From the NCBI GenBank assembly GCA_025504975.1, contig JANUWI010000001.1:4030001-4094000 (forward strand): a stretch of DNA of 64,000 nucleotides, given 5' to 3'. A program made the position numbers and the translations under genes. Of this stretch, positions 55,927 to 64,000 are shown piece by piece. Below the pieces are notes generated by a model. It made no database searches. It had not been told where the DNA came from and worked only from the letters and a program-made list of their open reading frames with translations. The number at the start of each line of letters is the position of its first letter. Within the stretch, counting starts at the first letter, position 1. The DNA comes from Plenodomus lindquistii (taxonomy: Eukaryota; Ascomycota; Dothideomycetes; Pleosporales; Leptosphaeriaceae).

Positions 55927-57300
55927 TCGGAGGAGAGTACGGTTGCGGAAATTGGGCAACCTTGGTTGTAGGATATGGCAAAGCGATGGCTATCATTCAA
56001 AAGTCTACCAGTAGAGGTAGCTAGACGCTACCTAAAGAGATGATAGAGTCATTGGCATATTACAGGCATCACTTCGCGCCACTATCGCGTTTGCTAGAGG
56101 AGATTTGTGGTATACACGTGTAGTTCCGAGAGAATGAGTGCAAGTGAGAGCAATCGGAAGTCGTATCAGACTTCATGTTTTGCACTTATGGATTAATTAT
56201 CAGCAACCTAGTCGATTCCAACGTATCCGTTGTTCCATTGTACTAGTGTTGAGAGGTTGTTATGAGTGAATCTATAAGGTTGTCTTGTAGTGAATATGCA
56301 CTGCCTTCGAGGCCGTCATTTCTTGTCATGACGCTCACATCGCTGATTTATCAACATCAGGTAGACTTTGCTTACAACATCTTTCCGTTTGCATTGTGCG
56401 ACTTACATACGACGTCACCTTTTCTACCGCAGATTGCATGCAAACGCAGAGATGTCTCGTCCCCCCCAAACGCCCGCCCAAGTACGCCACCCACCATGTC
56501 CCTCTACCTCACCTCAAATAACACTTAATTACCGATCCTTCCATCAAACTAGACAACCAGCAGTTGGTCGAGAGGTCAAGAGCGCATTCATCTGTTACGA
56601 TATCTGTAGGAGTGATCGCACTTCCAGACCGTCCTTCTCCTGGTCGCTAGTTCGATTCCTCAACTGAAAATCTGTTTCCCAGCATAAAAGAAGTTGGTAT
56701 CGCCGGATTTAGGTCGCTTTCTCAGGAGAACCCTGAGATGGTGCTTTTTTGCTGCTTTTGCCTACTACACTGCGCGCACCGCATGCAGATAAGAAGATGA
56801 GGTAGAGCGGAGGGAGAGCGGCATCGTTGGATTATAAGGCATGAAGTCAATTGAGATTGACTTAGAATGCTGCAGAGAAGTTCTTATGTAGATTAAGGCA
56901 TGCTGCAAGGACTGCTATTTTGCTTACAACAAATATATCGTGCTTAATACGGCGCTAACTTTTGTGACGTGATCTCACTTGGGGAGCTTTAAAAGCGAAT
57001 GTGTTACGTATGTATGCCATTATGTAGAAGAATAGGAAACCTATGCCCCATTATATAACTAAAGCTTCGAGGTATAAAGTCTTAGCTTCTATCTGCCTGT
57101 TTCTTTCTCCCTGTACTGCCGCTGACAAGGTGCTTCATAATATTAGCAGAGCAAGTTGATGTCTGCAATTAAACCGCGAAACCAGTGGCGTAATACTTGC
57201 TTGCGTCTCGCCGTCAAGTTTAAATGGTTAACCCTAAGACACTATTATCTTTCGTGCATATCTACCTATGGTACATGTTCACAGGGTTTCAACGCAATCA
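55927..57300. other. Intergenic, AT-rich toward island 4; no gene seen
   Basis: About 1.4 kb. AT-richer than its neighbours from 56800 on (TTATATAACTAAAGC near 57050). GTTCGATTCC near 56650 looks like a tRNA B-box but no cloverleaf forms. A short CT-rich stretch with CCCCCCC lies near 56463. Island words begin near 57320. Confidence 0.45.
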
Positions 57301-59860
57301 TCAATTTTCACGGGCGGAGTTCTCAAGACATGATGAGATTTTTGAAGACGTTCTTTGATAAGCAAGCATTCTTGAAGTGAGTCTGAGAGAGAGCAAAATT
57401 GAGGCCACTGCGAAGCCTTTATATTCGCACCTCGTCCTACCTTTCACTCATTGAGGTGCTCGAAATATGTTTCGATCTATATCAAGGTACCTTTATCATA
57501 TGCCCGCAGGTAGGTGGTATTCCGGACCCGCTCATGTGCGAATTGCAATCTGCTCTCACCGAGCCCACAAATCGTTTCGAAAAGGTAAGAATCGATCACA
57601 CCAACACCTTGGTCGTCGATCTTGTTACATATACTGTAGCGTCCAGCCATGGGGTTCAGAGCTCTATCAACCTGAAGGAGGAGACAAGAATACACTAGCC
57701 ACAATGATGAGCAGCTGATGGGAGGTTTAACACTTCGCAGACATTGGAAAACGAAGGCACCAGCGAAGACATACGATGCGTTCTCACTTCTCTGGACAAT
57801 ATATAAGCGATTTCGGTTTTGTTTCTTGAACCGTAGTAGCCAAATCTAGCGATTAAGGGAAGTTGGGCGCAGTTTTACGGCCGACGTCCCAGTCTTGTAT
57901 TTACGTTTGGAACTCTTACACCGTGAAAATCGGTTCTTGTACGCAATCGTTGGAGGAATATCAGACGATCGAAAGGCCATGGGTTTTTGCCGCTTCTCTT
58001 CTGACCTTTAGGGATTTTGAGACGGGCACCCTGACACCAATATCAATATGTTTAATATTGACATCGAGGCGCGCCGCATAGGTCCATAAACTTCAAACTG
58101 CAGGCTCAGCCAAAGTCATGGACCAGAAGATTCTGCATTTTGCTAAGTTTGGAGCATGTGAGTGTAGAATGATTATTGAGGAATTATGGAGGAGACTGAG
58201 GATGGTATAGTCACCAAGCGATCCTCCGGGCACGTGAAGCGGCTAATGTTAGTAGACTAGTAGGACAGCTGGCAATCTTTCAACGGACGTTGTACCATAG
58301 AGTACATGTTGATAGCATGCTGGAACTATCAGGTGCCTCGAGGCTGCCGACATACAGTTCTTCGCCCTGATATTGTGAGAGCGCGGAAGAGGAGGCGGAG
58401 ACATAGACGCAGTTTCCATGAATCTGGTATCTCGAAGGGCGAATCAGAGCACAGAGCGGCGTAAAGACGAAACTGCTTCCCATTTCAGTGACAGCACATG
58501 TATATCAGCTCACTATATTTCGGAGCTTGAGATCGGGAAAGTGTAGAGCATGGGACGCAGTCGCGCATGCTATGCATAGCTTCTAGTGTACATTGAAACC
58601 CTTGCGCATAACACATTTTAACATTCCAACAATAGATCCAAAGCGCGAGAAGAGTCGCGGCCCATGGCATCGTAAGGTGCGTCGTGTTAGATATTTCAGC
58701 CCCGGCGTCAGACATTATCAACATGTCAAACTCATCCTGGCGGAGGACGCCACACATGCTATAATCGCCTCGTTGGTTTCGAGCACCATATTCCAAGGTT
58801 GTTTGTGAAGAGGGGAGTGCAGACACGTTTATATACACGTCCTCGCTCGTGGTCACAGTGACATGTCACCGCCTCAAGTCATGGTATGGATAGCTGCGTA
58901 ACACACCGCGATCACGATGTCAGATGGGATCATCATCTGTTACGTAACTTCATGACTAGGAATCCAGGACCTTTCCCGGTGGTATCGAGGACGGTGAAAA
59001 GACTCGCGATCTATTCTATTCTCCGCTGCGCAACTTAGACCACCAACAGTCCAGCGCAAGAGATACGGCAAGAACGATACCGTTCGTCAGAAGACGGGCA
59101 AGCATAAACATGTCCAATCTCTGTTCTTGAACACAGATTGCGCAATGTGTGTGAGAAGCGATCGAAACAGCGAGTAGCGAGGAGCCTTATACACACCCCT
59201 CCCCCCGGACATCCCCACCTTATCTTCTTTGCGACCTTGAACATTGTTAAGGTGAATGAAGGGTCGGATTGCGGCAGACATGGATCTCCAGAGATCAGGT
59301 CATACGACCTCGATCTAGAAATGCAGTCATCGAACGAGCCTTTAAGCAATTTCCGGTGGGTACATCTAGTAATCTCGAAGACGAAGGACGCGAGCAGAAA
59401 CATTTGGGCTCGTCTTTTCAAGACCCAGAACTCTTACAATTTAGTAATTACTGTGTGGTATAGGTGCTTCAAACATCGAAGAGACAGATGCATCTCTACG
59501 AGGATCATGGCCTTTTTCGAGACGTTCATGCCCAACGTTGGTCGTGGAGGATCACACAAGCCAAGAGCGGGGAATTCGATAAACACTCTTTCTCATTGGG
59601 CGTGAGGGCTCCGCTCGATACATATACGCCAGTGAAAGCTCACAAAACATGCTTATGAGACGTCTTGGTCTCGTTTTTCGATATCTGTGTAACTAGTTCC
59701 AGCGCACATGCGCGCGGCGCGTTCGGCTTTGTATCTTCAAGACTCCGTAGATGTGCCATGTGAAGGATTCAGGACTGAGAAAACGGACACATCGCACTCG
59801 AAGCGACAGGTTTTGGATATACTTTCGTGGGACGATGATGATGAGGTGTATTGGAGAGAC
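57300..59860 (+). repeat. Repeat island 4, decayed left part; no gene seen
   Basis: TATA-like cores near 57418 (GCCTTTATATTCGC), 57799 (ACAATATATAAGCG), 58828 (GTTTATATACACG after AGAGGGGAGTGCAGAC), 59186 (CCTTATACACACCCC) and 59621 (ATACATATACGCC). Upstream words such as TTTCGAGCACCATATTCCAA before 58828 match the general plan. No protein-coding frame is convincing. Units between 57800 and 58800 are too diverged to place. Confidence 0.55.
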
Positions 59861-62800
59861 GACTTAGAGGGTGCTTTATATACATCACCACGTATTACTC
59901 GAACGCTACACCTTTACCGTGCTACTTGCACGCACCCATGGCCGTTTTTGCTTTGCTTTTTGCTGTTCATACCCGCCACCCCGGCGGAGATGGGTCGCAC
60001 GTTCACGTCTCGTCTTGTTGTTTTGAAATCCTCAATTGCAACTCAGACATGTGGTAAGCTTGTACATCCATGAACTCAAAGGCAAAGGAGGCAGAGACAT
60101 CTCACGTCTTCAAGCCTGTTTTTAGTACGTTCCAGAAGAACGTCGGTGATGAAGAACATCAAAGGAGCAAGCAGGAAGGATTTAGATACACCATATCTAC
60201 AGATAGTATGCAAGCTTATGTGACATACTCACGCCATTTCTCGAAATCGTTTTTGATGGGTCGATACGCGGTCCTAGCCGGAAGAGACCAGCACATACGC
60301 AAGCCATCTCAACATTTCAAAATTTTGAGCCACAAGTTATCCACGCTAGTCATGTGAAAAGAGGTACGAGAATTCAAGACCAGATAAATTCACACATAGT
60401 AAACCATTACGCCTATTTCGAGAATGTTTGGTGGGACGGTAATATGAGGAGTTACGTAGACGCAAGGGTTGGGAGATTTGTATACCTACCCCTTCTTGAG
60501 CCCATGACAGCGACAGTCAGGCACGTGAAGTCGTGAAAGAATCAAGAGCGCAGCGCAATGCACCCGTCGAATGCTATGCAGGCTATCGCATCAGGCGGAC
60601 TTAAAGATTTTGAGATATCATATCCCAGAGAGAGATGATCCAGCACATGGAGCATTCTTCTCGTCCTTTCGAAAAGTTTTCCGTCTACGCTACCCATGTA
60701 GAACTTCGTCGTGACTTATGCACCAAAGAGGTTGGCACATGCAGTATGCAATTTAAGACACTTTGCCGTAGAGTGTTGGTGACAAGGAGCAACGGCAAGG
60801 CGGTGATGCAGGATTTATTTATAGTACCCACACGGACTCCCAGAAAAAAAGGAGCTTAATGTCACGGGGGGACGAAGCGCAAAACATCAAAGTGTTTAAA
60901 ATGCCATCCTAATCTCGCGACAGGCTCATCAACTCATTGCTTGAATCTTTGGAAACGCCATCTCAGAGGAGAGAGCATGCGACTCATGACACGCTCTACT
61001 TCGTATTTTACAAAACGTCGAATGTCCTTGGATTCAATTTCGAAAGCGGGATCCTCACACATGATCTCAGCACCATTTTGTTTTTAGAAACCTAGTGGGC
61101 GCTGAGGATGAAGAGAGATGGCGGAGCAGTGCAAGGGGAGGCTTATATAGAAAACCCTCGTTGCTGTTTGTGTATAATTTCAAAATAAGCTCACAAGGTT
61201 GCTGCTGGAACGTTTAGAACTCCTCTTATCTCAGAAACGAGAGTACACGGCTCATGAAATTTTGCGAATTGTTGTACAAAACATCAAAGTTGTTGGGTTG
61301 ACTTCTGGAAGCGAGGGGGCTCACACATGAAACCCAACCGGTTCGATTTCTTGAAGAGCGCGATGTGCGCCGAGGATAACGGGAGAGAGAGGAGTAATAC
61401 GATTGAAGCTTTATATATCCCCCTCCTCCTTTCACCCCCTCCACTCTCATAACGGCTTCATTTTATGACTTGAGTTTGTGAAAAAGACAAAAAAGTGCAA
61501 GACATTGTGCAGATGTGATGCAGATTTTCGAGACGTGCTTATGAAACCGATTTTAAGACTTTTGATCATGGACTCTGAAAAGAGCGCACACTACTCATCG
61601 GAAGGTCGCGGTACATTTTCGGAATCGAAGAGAAAACAGAACATGAAGGCTCCCTGTGTTTTTTTTGAGAGCAGGAAGCGCACACATGAATCAATCGCTT
61701 GTTGGTTTTTGGAACATTCAATGAGAAGGTAGGGTCAAGGGAATTTAGAGCAGTAGTGCTAGTGAAGATTTATGCACATGCTCCGCCTTAACCGTAACAT
61801 AGACTTTCAATACGCACTCATGAAGCCGCTATGAATACTTTTGGAAAGTTATCTTCGAGATACGAGAGAGAGAACACGCGGCTCATGCGAATTGCTTTGT
61901 GTGGTTCTAGGAACCACTGGCCTTAGGGAAGAAAGAACATAGGAAAGTTCGCAGGAGTATTTGAGAGAGCAGAAGGCTCAGACATAGCTCGGAAAGATTC
62001 TTTTTTAGACACGCAGTAGGTGCCTGCGGAGGGGGATGAGGAGTAAAGCAGAGCTGAGGAATGGGGGATATATACACATCCCTCCGGAACCTTTTGTGCG
62101 GGCCTTCGAGACGTGCTCATCGAATGGATGTACCAAGTTTCAAAAATCCCATCTCAAAAAAGAGCACACGCTGCTTTCATGAATACCCTCCGAACATTTT
62201 CGTAGGTGCCAATTTCAAGACAGAACATAGCCAGCCCTTTTTGAGTTCTGTGAGAACGGGAAGCGCATACATGAAACCGTCGCATTTCAGATTTCAAAAA
62301 TCGCAGTGCGCAGCTGCAGCTTCCGATAAGGTAGGACAAAGATGGAGCGTAAGGAAAGGCTTGTATACCCAACCCTCCCTAACATGTATCAGGTTTTCAA
62401 GACCGCGCTCATATCGTTGAACTTCATGATTTTGAAGATCAAGACCGAGCAGCAAAGCACGCTCCTGCCATTTAGTGCTACCTTTGCGTTTTCAATTGAA
62501 GGCCCACCGCTGTCAGAGGGTAAAACATGGATCGCATCTTGCATGTTTTGCGAGAGCAGGATGCTCACACTTACGAATCCTGTGCGTGAGTTTTCAAAAA
62601 GCGTGAGAGCGACTGCTGATGAGGAAAGACCAAGAAGTTATAGAAATGAGAGGTTTATATACCCATCCCCACCTTGACCTCTCAAAACGTGCTCATTCAA
62701 TGATGTACTCGGCCTTTTTGGATCAATGTTTTGGAAAAAAAGAGGACGCTGCTCACATGCGCTTTTCGTCTTTCGTTTTTAACAGATCTCAGTCTCAGGA

Positions 62801-63960
62801 TAGAACATCGATTGCGTGCTTGTGGGTTTGGGCAACGGCAGGCTTACGCGCGCTCGTCATTCATGAAGTAGCAACTTCTTTTACTTAAACCAATAACTGT
62901 CCCCTTTTTCCTTTTTCATTACTCCTAGTCAGAGTGCAGAACATAGTAGAATCCCTTTATTGTTTCAGAGAACCAAGAACTCACGCATCGAGCCTGGAAT
63001 TGAAACTTTTGAGAAACGGCAATGCGCAGCTGCGGATGAAGAAAGATGGCAAGGTAGGGCGCGAGGAGAGGAGGTTTATTTACCCACCTACCTTTCTTCA
63101 CCCTCTCAAAACGCGGTCACAGCTCATCCAATGATGATGTCAGACTTTTGAACATCAAGCCCAGGAAGGGAGGACGCTGCTCCCATGGTTTCGTTCCCTT
63201 GTGTTTTCAAGAGACTTCGGTCCCAGGAACATATACCACGTCCTTGCTGTTTTGCAGAATTGAAGACTCACACATTCGCTTATGCATTGTAAATTTTGAG
63301 AAAATGCAACGCGCGACTGTAGAATGGTGAGACACAGCGAGGCAGTTGGAGGGAAGGTTTATATACACCTATTCCTTATCGAAAGTCAGTCAGCCTGAGC
63401 ATGACATGTTATGTCAATACAATGCGGCGTCACGAAGACAGGCGGTGATCTCAAGTTGATTTTTCATATTGTTTGATAAGAGGTAAGCCCAAACCCCTCG
63501 CCAATGCATCATGCTGAGCCTACCCAACGTGACCAAGTATTCCGCCCTGCAAGCCCTGAGATACGCCTCATCAATGACCAAGGCGCTTGGTGATGGCATG
63601 ATGGCCGTAACTGCACTCGTAAATCGCAAAAACAGACAAATGCAAGACATACGAGAAAGCCAAAAGAGAAGCTCCCTTTCCAGTCCAATCCGAGTCGTGT
63701 TTTGAAAACTGCATTGCATTCAAAACTGCATCCAAACATTGGGTCTGGGATGCACGAGCGTACAGGGTTGGTGACGCGATGTTTTGCAGGACCGCCAAGT
63801 AGCGACGTGCGTGGTGTAAGTGTACCATAGCCGTCGATGAAGACGGTGACGGATCGTGAACCCAATGACCACGGCAGCTCCATACCCAGAGAGAACGCGT
63901 GTCAGTACACACCGTTGAAGGTGGGGTAGATAGCCAATCCCTCCTTTTCGCACTTGCAAC
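59860..63960 (+). repeat. Repeat island 4, core: about a dozen ~290 bp tandem units, to near the window end
   Basis: TATA-like cores start near 59875, 60181, 60477, 60813, 61143, 61409, 61768, 62067, 62359, 62652, 63073, 63357 and a faded one near 63925; the steps cluster at 284-336 bp. A second anchor, GAGAGCAGGAAGCGCACACA and variants followed by TGAA, lies near 61052, 61322, 61675, 61968, 62256, 62550, 62965 and 63256 (steps 270, 353, 293, 288, 294, 415, 291). A third, GAGCACACGCTGCTCATG or similar, falls between TATA core and second anchor in most units (near 61580, 61875, 62162, 62460, 62750, 63170). Before each core comes TTTTCAAAAAGCG-like text, then GCGCAGCTGCGGATGAGGAA, then a GAGG run. 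After it comes CCCACCCCTCC-like text, then ACGTGCTCAT. Unit divergence is high but order is constant. Confidence 0.85.
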
Positions 63961-64000
63961 GGCCCAATCTCCAAATTATCGAACAGTCGAACCCACATAC

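Noticed and set aside
56600..56670. tRNA-like B-box (GTTCGATTCC)
   Set aside because: No matching T-stem, A-box or acceptor stem could be folded around it.
59860..63960. Idea that island units are pol III small-RNA genes
   Set aside because: No conserved T-run terminator or conserved transcript body follows the TATA cores; only the core and spaced words are kept.

Overview
The window is nuclear DNA of a filamentous ascomycete. Genes carry short spliceosomal introns (mostly 47-60 bp, GTRNGT-like donors, CTAAC/CTGAC branch sites just before the acceptor). The gene set (ERG24, BOR1, EFR3, ADP/ATP carrier, PL1 pectate lyase, rhodopsin-like 7TM protein) fits Pezizomycotina. Dothideomycetes is my best guess, but that is inference from gene style only. 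I joined exons by hand from splice consensus plus family conservation; reading frames close exactly in every multi-exon gene listed.

Layout. 0.3-2.3 kb: a mitochondrial fusion of HMG-CoA lyase and a crotonase, probably the last two steps of leucine breakdown in one chain. 2.7-9 kb: a gene-free island of degenerate tandem repeats. 9.2-11.1 kb: BOR1-type anion transporter. 11.1-13.8 kb: a second repeat island. 14-19.2 kb: secreted pectate lyase, a proline-rich protein and the mitochondrial ADP/ATP carrier. 20.9-24.3 kb: a cytochrome P450 and a rhodopsin-like membrane protein, both on the minus strand. 25.5-29.4 kb: a third repeat island. 29.7-55.9 kb: the main gene block: sterol C-14 reductase, an Mrl1-like sorting receptor, a large SLIP-GC-like GTPase, a zincin-like protein with a basic tail, a disordered AT-hook-like protein, EFR3, a mitochondrial protein with an IF3-like stretch, two tandemly duplicated small Cys-rich secreted proteins, and a small hypothetical. 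57.3-64 kb: a fourth repeat island running to the window edge.

The most unusual content is the repeat. All four islands hold diverged units of about 285-300 bp. Most carry one TATA-like core (type GGTTTATATACCC) between a purine-rich left flank and a pyrimidine-rich right flank, in the same orientation wherever I could judge it. The units look noncoding. In island 1 there is also a 150-160 bp register, close to nucleosome spacing. I recognise no published element that matches.

No rRNA, tRNA, CRISPR array or intact transposon was found by eye. The genes form no single pathway; housekeeping (leucine, ergosterol, ADP/ATP exchange, PI4-kinase anchoring) is mixed with host- or substrate-facing genes (pectate lyase, P450, 7TM protein, small secreted proteins) that tend to lie next to the repeat islands.
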